Made by a program: the position numbers and the translations under genes
Shown: positions 38,257-49,186 of the stretch, in pieces
How the letters are laid out: each line of letters starts with the position of its first letter
Numbering within the stretch: position 1 is the stretch's first letter
DNA from: Beroe forskalii
Taxonomy: Eukaryota > Ctenophora > Nuda > Beroida > Beroidae
Direction: 5' to 3'
Assembly (NCBI GenBank): GCA_011033025.1
Contig: WFMF01000012.1
Coordinates: forward strand, 1,022,953-1,086,952
Length of the DNA stretch: 64,000 bases
Notes under the pieces: generated by a model
What the model was told of the DNA's origin: nothing
Databases searched by the model: none
The model's input: only the letters and a program-made list of their open reading frames with translations

Positions 38257-41200
38257 TCAAGTTGAGCTGGATTGGGAGAGAGTGATGAGAAGAGTTTTAC
38301 ATTCCGGAGAAAGCGTCGAACTCTCGATGAGGATCGGAATGGTGGCATTGTACTTCTGTTCGTACTCCTTGGAGACTTTGTCCAGATCAATCTGAAATTG
38401 TTATTACAGGCTGTAGCAGTCAATGACATTGGTTTGAATCTATACGATTTGGAACTGCAGCCTGTTACAATTGGTCCAATGTAGGTATGTAGCGCAGTAG
38501 CACACGATATAATCTCAACTCTGTTTTCCTGGTAACACATCGTTAGGAAGCAAATTAACTATTTGATCAGAGATAATCTTTGTCAATTACCCGGAATAGT
38601 ATGTAACGACACTTACACTGTAATGAGTAGCAATTGTCCACATGAGCACCGAGTTGAAGTGTGACTTCCACTTAGCCTCGTATAAGAACTTGGCTAAAAA
38701 CTTCACCAGCCCATTGTTGGCAATGTAAACTGAAATCATTTCTTGAGATACGCAAATAGATGAAACTGTGATACAATTTGATTTTTTTGAATTAATCCAC
38801 CATTCGCATTCTAATCTTTTTAGCTGTCTATACAAGAGAAATTTTGTAACAAAAAAACGAAAAAGTGAGCATAATACCCACAATTTACTAATTTAAATTA
38901 CTTGATAAGATTGCTTTTACCGATACTTAGGAGAGCTTTCTGAAGATAAAAGGAAAACTCTTGTAAAATAAGTTCTGTTATGTCACTCCCCGACTCCTGA
39001 GAAAGTTAGTTTATCACCGCTGATAAGTTCAAGTTCAAGAAGCAATGAATGCAATGTGATCTGTGCCTATTTGACAATACGCTTAAATGGACCAAAACCA
39101 CAAGATTTCGTCGGTGTGTACTACTAGTGAATGGTTTAATATCACTCCTACTGAAAAAAACTACAATACATTTCAATTTTCATTTCTCAGTGTCTGAGTT
39201 TCCAGTTCATAAGAGCCAGGAACTCACATTTAGGTAGTGCTGGAAGGTGAGTGCGAGCTGGCCCATGCTCCGGTTTACGAACACCTCGTTAAACACGTTG
39301 TCTTCTCCGTCCCAGGTGAAGTCAGTCACCTGATTTAATAGAGGACAAGATACTAGTTGGGGAATACATTCGGCAATCAGCATACAATTTAGGTCAAAAA
39401 TTCAAATACCCAATCTGACTTGAGCACAATATTATGATCGGTACCTGTATAAAGGGAAAAAGGCGGATTATTCATCTATTATCCGTGGTAACTCGTAGAC
39501 GCATTGCTTTAGCTATTCTAATGACAAGTGTGGAGAAGTAAAATCAACATACCTTACTCAGATTCTTGGCATCGTGAATTGCAAGTTCTGTCTCAAGGGC
39601 CGAACTCATTTCATCTCGACCACCCTGGGAGGATTGGGAAGTCTTACTATCTTAGTATCTAACTATCTAAGTAGCTTAATGGCAAAGTACAGGTAAGTGC
39701 TTAAGTGTGTACTTGTATAGGGTGGATCATAAAATCATAAATCGCAGAACCCCCAACATATGTACCTGACCGGACCTAACTGCCCAGATGTCAAGGAGAA
39801 TGATATTACCTGAATAAGAGCCGCCACGAAACGTTGGAACTCCCCCAGGAGATTCATTGCTAAAACATCGCCTAAACTCCTGCTTTCATCTGCAATTATC
39901 AGACATCCAATTACAGAACAAGACAACTTTTATTGAGACAAAGTCTTCAATATACAAATTTTAAAGACTGTGAGTTATAAAATTACAATATAAAGCAAAA
40001 ATGAACTAGCAATCAAATACTCAAATAAGCTGATAAGCTCAAAACAAATGATTCATTAAACATTACACATACTGGTAAGACCGGTGAAAGCTAGATTGAT
40101 CTCATTTATTTGCTGTGGTGTTGAACATAGCAATACCATGATAATCAGGTCCACTGTCGTGTTGTCATTATCCTGGAGGGAACATTATGCTTATTCAAAA
40201 CCATTCTATGATATAGTATATACAATATACATATATACATCGGTAATTTTAATAGATCGGCTTAACTACTGTAACATCTCAGTTAGAAGTTCTGCCATTA
40301 GTTCAGCAAAGGGACTGAAATATATCATGTGGGCACCTGTATTGTTTTATCAAGGAGGATATGGAAGCTTTAAAAACTAACTAGAATATACTGCCGCTGA
40401 GAATGCATCCCAAGTCATTTTCTCTTTCAAGCTACGCAGCAGATCCTGATCAAAGCAACAATGGACGGTAAATTCCGATCGAATAATTAAAAAGATCTCC
40501 ATTAGACATTATTCAAGTTCAATTTAAAAGTGAACAGTAAATTTCGGCAGTGATATTAATCTCAATAACAATTAATTCGTAATAATATAATTCCGGTTTG
40601 TTTTATAATTCCCGACATGACAAACCTCCTGATAAAGCTCCGAATACGACTTCATGACGTCCTTGTCATGAGATCTGGCTATGGCTACCAACACATTGCA
40701 AACCTCTTCCATCTGAAATGCGTCCTCTGCAAGCAACCGACGCAGAGTCTGCATTGCATCTGCGAGACAAAGAGTAATGATGAGGGAGTAGTGATTAGGG
40801 AGTAATGATTAGGGAATAGTGATTAGGGAGTAGTGATGATGGAGTAGTGATAAGGGAGTAGTGGTGAGGGAGTAGAGGTGAGGGAACAGAGATCAGGGAG
40901 TAGTGGTGAGGGAGTAATGATTAGGGAATAGTGGTGAGGGAGTAGTGGTGAGGGTGTAGTGATTAGGGAATAGTGGTGAGGGAGTAGTGGTGAGGGAGTA
41001 GTGGTGAGGGAGTAGTGGTGAGGGAGTAGTGAGGAGCAGTGGGTGAGGGAACAGTGGGGAGGAACAGTTGAGGGAGAGGTGAGGAATAGTGGTGAGGGAG
41101 AGTAGTGGTGAGGGAGTAGTGGTGAGGGAGTAGTGGTGAGGGAGTAACACTGCAAAGTACACGTCCACATTAGCTCTTTCTGGGTTCTAACTCACCTAGT

Positions 41201-42800
41201 AAGTTCTAAAATCCATACCAAATGCAAAAAAAACTAATAAGACACTAATAAAAACTAATATGTTGCTACATATGAAAAGAAAAAAAGCAGTCTCTAGTCA
41301 TAGATCATCTAGTCCGGGTCCAAAATAAATTTTATGGTCCAAATTTCCATGTCAGCCCGTAAAATTGGGATTTTTAAGTCAAGGTTATGATATTGAAATT
41401 GGCCACGAGTCAAAATTTTGAATGCAGCATTTTCCTATTTGGATTACACTGAACTGGCACACAAAGCTTCTTTACTACTTTTCTAAGTTTCGAGTGAAAT
41501 AATCCAGACGGCTACATCAGTACACTAATTAGACCCCTGTCAGAATTCAGAAAATTATCTTCCATACTAGCTTATTTTGGATTTTACAGGAAAACAAAGG
41601 AAAACTGGCGAATATCATTGGTTAAGTGGTTTCACGCTCATAATTTATGACCAGATACACTTCTATTTGACCACCCATGAGACATCTACGCTCAATAAGG
41701 GGCGAAAAAAGGCAGTTTTTATCCCCAAAAACGCGATTTTAACCCCCCATAACAGGCAGAAAATGGCTGATTTCGGGATTCTGAAGTATGGTATGTCTTT
41801 CTTAGGTCGTCCATGGAGGGCGTGCAAATTTTCAGCTCAATCAATAAAAGTTGATTTCAGATCTTGGGTGCCTCAGAAATGAAGACACGCATGGATCAAT
41901 GTTTTGAGAGGTAAAATAGGTTTTTGATTTTACAGGAAAACAAAGGAAAACTGGCGAATATCATTGTTCAGTGGTTTCAGGCGAAGAATTTATGACCAGA
42001 TAGACTTCTATTTGACCACCCATGAGACATCTACGCCCAATAAGGGCGAAAAGGCAGTTTTTAAGCCCAAAAACGCGATTTTAACCCCCATAACAGACAG
42101 AAAATGGCTGATTTCGGGATTCTGAAGTATGGTATGTCTTTCTTAGGTCGTCCATGGATGGCGTACCAGCTCAATCGGCCAAAGCTTTTCGATTTCGGAT
42201 CTTGGGTGCCTCAGAGCCTCAGAAATGAAGACACGCATGGATCACTGTTTGAGAGGTAAAATAGGTTTTTTAATTTTTTTGGGAAAACAAAGGAAAACTG
42301 GCGAATAATGCTGGTTCAGTGGTTTCAGGCGCATAAATTTATGACCAGATACTTATTTGACCACCCATGACATCTTGCCGCTCAATAAGGCGAAAAAAAG
42401 GCAGCTTTAAGCCCAAAATGAATTTTAACCCCCATAACAGACAGAAAATGGCTGATTTTGGATTCTGAAGTATGCTATGTCTTTCTTAGGTCGTCCATGG
42501 ATGGCGTAAATTTTCAGCTCAATCGGCCAAAGCTGATTTCGGATCTTAAAAAGCCTCAGAAATAAAGACATGCATGGATCACTGTTTTGAGAGGTAAAAA
42601 TAGGTACTAGATAACAGACTATTAGACTAATAGAAATGATTGAAATCAAGCCAAAATAAAGCGGGTGACCAGGTGATACCTCTAACTGAAGGGGATACAT
42701 GGACTTCTTCAATGGAGTCTGCAAATGTTCCTTCTTCGTCAACAGATTGAGGAATCGTCAAGTCGGTAGTTGTGTTGTCTATTTCGTAGATATCATTCAT
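38257..42800 (-). CDS. Annexin-fold protein with degenerate calcium loops, 10 exons
   Basis: The exons are 42800-42680, 40759-40626, 40445-40392, 40172-40073, 39889-39810, 39624-39553, 39329-39228, 38996-38921, 38729-38617 and 38391-38257. They join in phase at every boundary and give 328 residues, the normal size of a four-repeat annexin. After a 40-residue acidic head, the repeats are recognised by pattern: repeat 1 from DAMQTLRRLL to WDAFSAA, repeat 2 from VDLIIMVLLCSTPQQINEIN to EFQRFVAALIQ, repeat 3 from FNEVFVNRSMGQLALTFQHY to FYLQKALLSI, and repeat 4 from AKFLYEAKWK to ECKTLLITL. Annexins normally bind acidic phospholipids through GxGT calcium loops; here the corresponding positions read LAEDAF, DNDNTT, FTWDGEDN and EAKWKSH, so classical calcium binding looks lost. 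Intron 1 is swollen by two tandem arrays. Class membership is inferred from the four-repeat pattern. Confidence 0.75.
40785..41152. repeat. 14-bp minisatellite in annexin intron 1
   Basis: Tandem units of agtagtggtgaggg with variants (agtagtgattaggg, agtagtgatgatgg) fill about 370 bp directly upstream of the acceptor of annexin exon 2. The minus strand reads as a Ser/Pro/Thr/His-rich open frame that is only the repeat. Confidence 0.95.
41575..42600. repeat. Three tandem copies of a roughly 347-bp unit in annexin intron 1
   Basis: Copies begin at about 41578, 41928 and 42280 with gattttacaggaaaacaaag and share ctggcgaatatcattg, gaccacccatgagacatcta, gggattctgaagtatg and tcttaggtcgtccatgga. 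The copies differ by small indels. Each starts with a plus-strand splice-acceptor-like tttttacag, but no conserved frame follows. Confidence 0.85.
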
Positions 42801-43430
42801 TTGCTTTATGTCAATGGGAGTCCAGGGATATCATTAGATTGGCTGTAATCCTTCATCATAGCCCTTATTTCAGGTGATCAGTAGGCTTTATCACAAGCTC
42901 TCTGGATCACAGTTCTTTCTCGTTGTGCATAACAGTATCATTTGCTTCGGAGGTCATCAGCTGTTCTCCACAAAAGTTCCCTGAAAACCACATGAGAAGC
43001 AATTCAAGGTTGGTGTTAAAACTAATCTTCAAAACAGTATCATTTGCTGACACAACAGCAGAACAGGGTAAGTCATACACCATGCTTTGATGGCCTTTTA
43101 AAGGGGGAATGATCGTTTGAATTGGATTCTTTTTCATCCACAAAACTTCCTGAAACCATGATGAAGGCAAAATAAAGATCTAATGATTGGAGTTCATTGT
43201 CGAAATTTTGGAGAGAGCTTTGGAACAGTGTCTATTTTAAAAATGATTTAGTGACCATATTCAACGGCAATTCACCCAGACGTTGAAAATTATTTGAAAA
43301 AAATTCTAATTTGAAAAATTCAGAGCATGAGTAGAAAATAAAGATGCACAGCTTTCAAAATCGAGAACTTTTGAGCAGAATATAGTATAGTATCGAATCA
43401 GACCCCACAAAATGCTTTGTATCCTAAACA
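42801..43430. other. Region just upstream of the annexin start, with exon-like cassettes
   Basis: Two minus-strand segments (about 42901-42972 and 43085-43155) each follow a good acceptor (tggttttcag, tggtttcag) and resemble each other and annexin exon 1 (ggaacttttgtggag, ggaagttttgtggat, ggaacatttgcagac). They may be duplicated or alternative first exons; no continuous model can be drawn. Confidence 0.35.
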
Positions 43431-45700
43431 AAAGGTATCCCAAAAAGAACCCTTTTTCGTGCTGGCATTTTAGGAAGACTGAAGACTTGGGGAAGCGACT
43501 ATCAACCGTGAAGTTTGACCAATTGGATTCAAATTAGCAAGTTTTCATCCTTTTCCATCTTTTCTGTCCTTGATACGATCATCATAACCCAATCTTTACC
43601 CAAAACTAAAATGATGCAAAACCATTAAATTTTGAAACCCCTCTCACAAATCTAAACTTAAATGGCCCTGATAACACAAATTTTGGCACTTTTAGAACAA
43701 GGTTTTTACATTGAAATGTAAATCAACAGATTGCAGATACTTATTTTCTATTTCTAATCATTTATCTTCAATATACTGTACTCCTATTATTCAAAATAAT
43801 TCAAAACTTAAGAGTAAAAAGTCAATGATCTTGTCCTACACCCATGATTACTCAAAGGCACTTTGCAGGGAAGTTGATTATCCTATGTTACCAGCCAATC
43901 AGCTCCATCCCAGTTATGGGTTATAAATATTAGGACAGGAATGCCTTGTTCCAGTGGTTCATTCCATTCCCACTGGAGCGTGTTGAAAGGGATTTAGGTC
44001 ATTTAAATGACTGTGTCTACGTGGTCTCGAGCGGTCTAAGGGGCGTACTGAAGTATTTAGTAGATGAATTTACCAGAGGAAACAAGATGTTTGAGTTGGA
44101 GATTTCAGTGAATTTAAACAACTATAATTTAATAAAATGTATTGACATTTTAAAGATTTAATTTCTGAATGATGCTGCTTTGTGTCTGGTGTTACTTTTA
44201 CTGAGTTATTAACCAGACTTGAGAACGAATTGAGCCAACTGTAAAAAACAGAGACTACTAATAATGATTCGGTCGTGTATTCCTTTAATCCTAATACTGC
44301 GGTGGAGGTTTCTGTCAAGGCTTGAGGACAAATTGAGCAGTTACCAATAATCACTTTGAATCTCCTGCAGAATACTGGTGTAGAATTACAAGACAGCATT
44401 TCCTTTCTGTAACTTCTAAACCTAACAGCCTAAGTCAGATTAAACTAACTTGTTTGCTTTTTATACTATTGTTAAAGTTAATCATCTTATTTTCAACCTT
44501 ATCAAAACAACAAGATAAATAACATTTAATTTCACAAATAGGCTGTCACATATTGTTTCTCTGCAATATTCCATATGGTTTACTAGCATAGGTAAGATGA
44601 AGAACATTATTATTATTAAGAAAAGCTTTAAAATCAAAAAAAGGTTTTTTAGTTTCATGGTGATTTTAGGGTTTTTTTCCATTTTTAAGATTTTTTTCAA
44701 TTTTTTAAAAGGAATGCAATCGAATCAGACCCACAAAATTTTGAAATCCCTTTTTATCCTAAAAAAAAACCCTTTGTTTCCCAAAAACCCTTTTCTGCCC
44801 TTTTAAAATTTTTTTAATTTTTTAATGTTTGGGATTTTGCGGGTGACTGGACTTTAAAAAGGGCCCATCAACCGTGAAGGGGAAAAGACCAGTACGATCG
44901 CGACCGATTAACAAATTAGCAAATCGAAAAAATTTACATTTTTTCCAGACTCGGATCTTTTTTGTCCTGATGATCACATAACCCCAATTTACCCAAACCA
45001 AAATCCAGCAGAATTAAAACCCTTAAATGTCATGGGCATGCACCAAATGGAACCCTCTCACAAATCTAAACTTAAATGGGAAATTTTTAGCCCCCTTTTT
45101 TCCCCCACCAAAATTTTCATTTTCGCCTTTTAAGGGGCGAATTCCAGAAATGGCCCAGCAATTAAAATTCCCCTTAACAAAATTTTATTATTTTTTAATA
45201 TTTTTCCCCTTTTTCCCCTCCTAATGGGGTTTTTTCCTAATTGAATTTAAATGGAAAAACCAAGCCTTTTCCCAACCCCGATTCCCTTTGTTTAATTTTC
45301 ACCCTTGGAATTTCCCTTTTTCCAGCCTCCTTTCCCAGAAAATAAACCCCTTAAAAACATTCCCTTTTTGGGGAACCTTTTTTTGCAAAAAAGGGCACCA
45401 CTTGTGGACCCTTTTCACTTTTATCTCCCCATAAAATATCCAAATTTTTCTTCCTTTTTTTACCACTTGGGAAATGAATTTTCTTTTTGACTTGGGTTTC
45501 TTTGGATTTCTAGACCTTTTAGTGTTGGGAGTGAAAGGGGAATTTGTCTCCGTTCCCCAATCCATGGGAAGCTCCCCCAATCCATGACCTTGTTCCTTTT
45601 ACTCAATTTGGACTGCGTAGTTCCCCTCAAATGAGTTTCTGTGATTATTCCTATTCGTGTCGATAGCCTATTAACCTGCATTGGGCTTTCTTACTCTTCC
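43430..45700. repeat. Duplicated block with a corrupted second copy
   Basis: The stretch 43430-43680 (tatcctaaacaaaagg, atcaaccgtgaag, cctctcacaaatctaaactt) reappears with many small insertions at about 44745-45080. After it, 45540-45640 resembles 46150-46240 beside the secreted-protein gene (ccatgggaagctccccc against ccatgggagctccacc). The 44.7-45.6 kb part is full of stretched homopolymers (ttttt, ccccc, aaaaa) unlike the rest of the window. No gene is supported here. Confidence 0.6.
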
Positions 45701-45999
45701 GACCTATTAAAATGACTGTATTGTATCTAAGCTCAATGCATCAGCACAACTATTTCCCACACTACGTGTGAGGAAGTGATAGTTAGCTAATTCCTGCAAT
45801 TTCCTAATTTCACTGAGGTGGTGACATTTTGGAGAAAATAGTAGTGATATTTAAGGAGGCAACTGTAATGACCTCGGAATGTCTTTCTGCACCCTTCAAA
45901 TATAATTTAAAAATATTTCAGGCCCGATAAAGTGTTTCAAACTTTAGTTTAGTTCGTGGCCACTTTTGAAGTTTATTATCCCTTATGAGCTATCCATTA

Positions 46000-46250
46000 T
46001 GATTCAATTACCATCAGAGAAATTAAGACAAGTCCTGTTATGACTGACTTACTAGGACAGTGACTGGGTGAGTTCCTGAAACCATTGAAGTTAGTACCGG
46101 ATGTAATCCAGGCTGAACTGCCAGTGTCAAAGCAGAGCATTTCCACATTGATGATACCATACCCATGATCGTATCCCAGTCCATGGGAGCTCCACCAGTC
46201 CATAGCCACATTGGCACTGAACTGCGTAGTTCCGAGGAATTTCAGGTGGT
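46000..46250 (-). pseudogene. Detached copy of the C-terminal module of the neighbouring secreted protein
   Basis: Directly beyond the stop codon of the 46286-47335 gene, another frame encodes a segment with SGTNFNGFRNS that matches STNFNGFKGQ near the end of that gene. The two are separated by stops and a frame change, so this is a duplicated or abandoned 3' module, or an alternative terminal exon. No joined product is proposed. Confidence 0.5.
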
Positions 46251-46285
46251 GCCTGTGTCTTTTACGGTCTGTTTGTTAGTGAACC

Positions 46286-47335
46286 TCATGGTTCCCGGTA
46301 AAATCCTATCTGGACTTGTCCCTTGAAACCATTGAAGTTAGTACTGATGTAATCCATCTCAACTTCCGATGAGCCCGTACATGAATGCTGCAAGGCACTG
46401 AACCGTCCTGTTTTATTGTTAGTGAAGCCCTCATGGTTCCCAAGGCCTCCACCGCTTGGTTCAGTACGACCCTGATGATTACTGTTTGACCAAGCTCCCC
46501 AGGACACCTCACCTCCAGCAACCTGCTGACTGCATTTCTCGTAGAAAGTGTCCTTATTGGTTTTCAGCCTGTCGTAGAGCTGCTGCTTGTCAGCTTCATG
46601 GATTTTGTCGCCTCTTATCTCCATAGCAGTGAATGCTAGAGTTGATCCCTGGACAATGACTGAGGATATCAGGTCGTAGAGTTGGAGAGAGCACAGACCT
46701 TGGTTGTTTGCTACTTCGTAGACAGACGGTGTCATTCTGCCTGTGATGCTCGGAGCCCCCTCCACCATTTCATCTATCACATCCAGAGCTCCCCTACAGT
46801 TGTAGTCTCCATCTCCCAGCACATCATCTGCCCAATCCCTAACCCATTGGGTGTCCTTTATCCAGCCCTTCTTACCCGGATAACTCGACTTCTGGAGGAC
46901 ATCCACATCGTATCTGCTTTGTGCAGCTCGGATCTTGTTAATGTATTCATTGTACTTCTGTTCGAAGAATCCCAGTTCAATACTCTTGTACACCTTCTCA
47001 ATCGTGTTCTTGATATCCTCTAAGAAGTCGATGATCTGATCCAGTTTTGCCAATATCTGTTCATCACGGTCAGGATTTCCCTCATCTCCACAGTCAATAT
47101 TATCCGAGATGGATGTACAGGCAGCTCCAGCTGCAGCCCCAGCGATTGCCACAGCGCACCCAATTCCAAATGTCAGTGCACACACGATACCACCCACTGC
47201 ACCGACTACACTACTAGCAGTGCCACAGGTTGCGGATACAGAGGCTGTTGCTATGTCACAGCTGTTTGAGAGTACAGGCCTGGGTATCACGCAGCTTAAT
47301 ACTGCTAGCCATATCAGTTTTTCTGAAGCCCTCAT
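46286..47335 (-). CDS. Secreted protein with a Gly/Ala-rich hydrophobic segment, function unknown
   Basis: A 349-residue single-exon protein. It starts with a clear signal peptide (KLIWLAVLSCVIPRPVLS), then a Gly/Ala/Cys-rich hydrophobic stretch (residues about 38-75, including VVGAVGGIVCALTFGIGCAV), then a long amphipathic helical region (about 90-150, starting ILAKLDQIIDFLEDIKNTIE), and a C-terminal domain rich in Trp, Gly and Asn ending near NFNGFKGQVQIGFYREP. Secretion, a glycine-zipper-like hydrophobic helix and helical bundles recall pore-forming or venom-type proteins of invertebrates, but I do not recognise a named family, so that is only an analogy. The start ATG is the only one that gives the signal peptide. 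A degenerate copy of its 3' module lies just downstream. Confidence 0.6.
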   Translation of the reverse strand: MRASEKLIWLAVLSCVIPRPVLSNSCDIATASVSATCGTASSVVGAVGGIVCALTFGIGCAVAIAGAAAGAACTSISDNIDCGDEGNPDRDEQILAKLDQIIDFLEDIKNTIEKVYKSIELGFFEQKYNEYINKIRAAQSRYDVDVLQKSSYPGKKGWIKDTQWVRDWADDVLGDGDYNCRGALDVIDEMVEGAPSITGRMTPSVYEVANNQGLCSLQLYDLISSVIVQGSTLAFTAMEIRGDKIHEADKQQLYDRLKTNKDTFYEKCSQQVAGGEVSWGAWSNSNHQGRTEPSGGGLGNHEGFTNNKTGRFSALQHSCTGSSEVEMDYISTNFNGFKGQVQIGFYREP

Positions 47336-47342
47336 CTTGTAA

Positions 47343-48234
47343 CTTATATAGTTCTATGCTGGACGAACAATTCCTTTTCCGGTACAAAGGATTTAGTTAG
47401 ATTTGTGAAATGCAGTTTTGAAACTGTATTTAACATTAATGCTATACAGTATAAATAATGATATATTATGTGCCCAGAATATCAATTTTGACCGAGTCGT
47501 GCTAGTATCAAGTCTTCAAGGCCCGCGGGTTCCCTCAGCTTTTTTTTATAGAACAGGGAGAATTAGCTTATTCCCGGTATTGAAACTTATTCCTCATGGA
47601 AAATGCACCAAAAATCAGCCTCCATTGAGACATTGAATCACAATTCGAGATTATAACATTATATCGGTGGTTTGAGAGCATTTCCATGGTGTTTGAAAAT
47701 TCTATAGTAGTCTCACGACAAGTTTTAACCGATTTAAAGGGTAGTACTATATGCGTAGAGTCGTGTTCTACACACGTTTTATATCATGTGTTTGTTATGA
47801 CTTACAACTTTAAATGTAAATCTATGCGACCTTTGTATTTGCGTTACAAAAAACGCATATCTCCGAGGTTTTTGAGCAAACTTGATGAAACTTTCAGGAT
47901 ATTTAGAACTAGATATAAGCAACATCTCAGTGAAGTTTAGATTCATTTTGAGCTCCAGAAGCGGAGTTATGACCGAAAGCCACTTATTAAGCGGTAACTT
48001 TAAAAACAAAACACCAGTTTATTTTATCATATCTCAATTTCTGGAGGTCAAAATGTTAGCTACTCCAGGATTATATTGGTCATATCTTGCCCGTAATATC
48101 CTGAAAATTTGATCAAAATTGCTCAAAAACGGCTGAGTTATGCTTTTTTTGTTTTATGTAAACAAGCATTATTTATTATTGCCATATAAGGTAATGTGTG
48201 CTTGTTGTGTACAGGGTGTGTCTTGTGTACACCG
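47343..48234. other. Gene-free spacer
   Basis: Short frames on both strands lack motifs. The region reads like the left part of a larger repetitive element that ends in the hairpin cluster at 48235-48440, but I cannot define its border. Confidence 0.4.
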
Positions 48235-48440
48235 TTCGACTACTATAGTACTTTAGAGGCTCAAACTCACCGCAGAAATATGATTTAGAGCACTCGGCTC
48301 AGCTTCGCTTCGCCTCGCACTCTAAATCATTTAAATGTCTCCAGCTTCGCTGTCGACATTTAAATATTATATAGAGCCCTGCTCGCGCAGGGCTCTATAT
48401 TGTCTGCGTGTTTGTCTTACGCCTCTAAAGTACCTAAAAT
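48235..48440. mobile_element. Element of three back-to-back hairpins inside inverted ends
   Basis: Outer ends tactttagaggc (48249-48260) and gcctctaaagta (48421-48432) are exact inverted copies. Between them are three consecutive hairpins: 48280-48330 (atgatttagag stem), 48329-48365 (atttaaatgtc stem closed by a ttcg loop) and 48369-48400 (perfect 14-bp atatagagccctgc stem with a tcgc loop). No coding capacity. Confidence 0.8.
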
Positions 48441-49186
48441 TATGTGCGGTGTGGTGAAGTGAGTACATAATGTAATCAATCGTCACGGTCACAAGAAACT
48501 CTCTGTGTTTAAAAGTTTAACGAACTTAATCAATATAATCAATCGTGTCAAATGCTTCATTATTGGAAAAGAGTCATTGTAGCGATTTAAATGAAAATAT
48601 TTGCACATGTTCATAATATGTATTATTCAATAAGTCAATATAATAGAACCTCCCAACATTTTTAATTCAAACAATCATCTCACCTACCAAAGTATTTTAT
48701 AACGCTAATTTAAAGCAATCTTAGTCTTACGTCAATCCGCATCAACCTACCTCAATTTTAGATTTTGTAACATACTATATAATATTACTTCTTATTACTA
48801 CTTTACTATTCTCATAAAACCCAGGTGTCTCGACCTTTTGAGGCGCGCGAGAGTATTTTTTTGGGTATTTTTTGCGGCGCGAGACAGCGTGCAAAGTACT
48901 GTCAATGCAACACACCTTATAAAAGTACCCAGGATGAAGGGTAGTCTAAGTCGCTACCTCTAGAAGCTTCCCTTACATGGGCTCGACAGTGGATCGTATT
49001 TAAGGTTTTCCGTGTGCGCAAGGGAAAAATATCTCATATTCTCATTGACTCAATGACCCATTGATCCCATGATTCATTGATCCCATCTTCCCCTGGCGGA
49101 AGGGCCAGGGATACTGCTGTACTGGTAGCAACACAACAAACACATATAAACATTTGCGAATCCATCTAACCATCTAAAGATCTTAC

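Noticed and set aside
40823..41170. Ser/Pro/His/Tyr-rich frame
   Set aside because: Product of the 14-bp minisatellite in annexin intron 1.
44482..45681. Lys/Phe/Pro-rich frames
   Set aside because: Produced by homopolymer stretches of the corrupted duplicate block.
47418..48112. Several 70-85-residue frames on both strands
   Set aside because: Overlapping on both strands, no motifs, and located beside a repetitive element.
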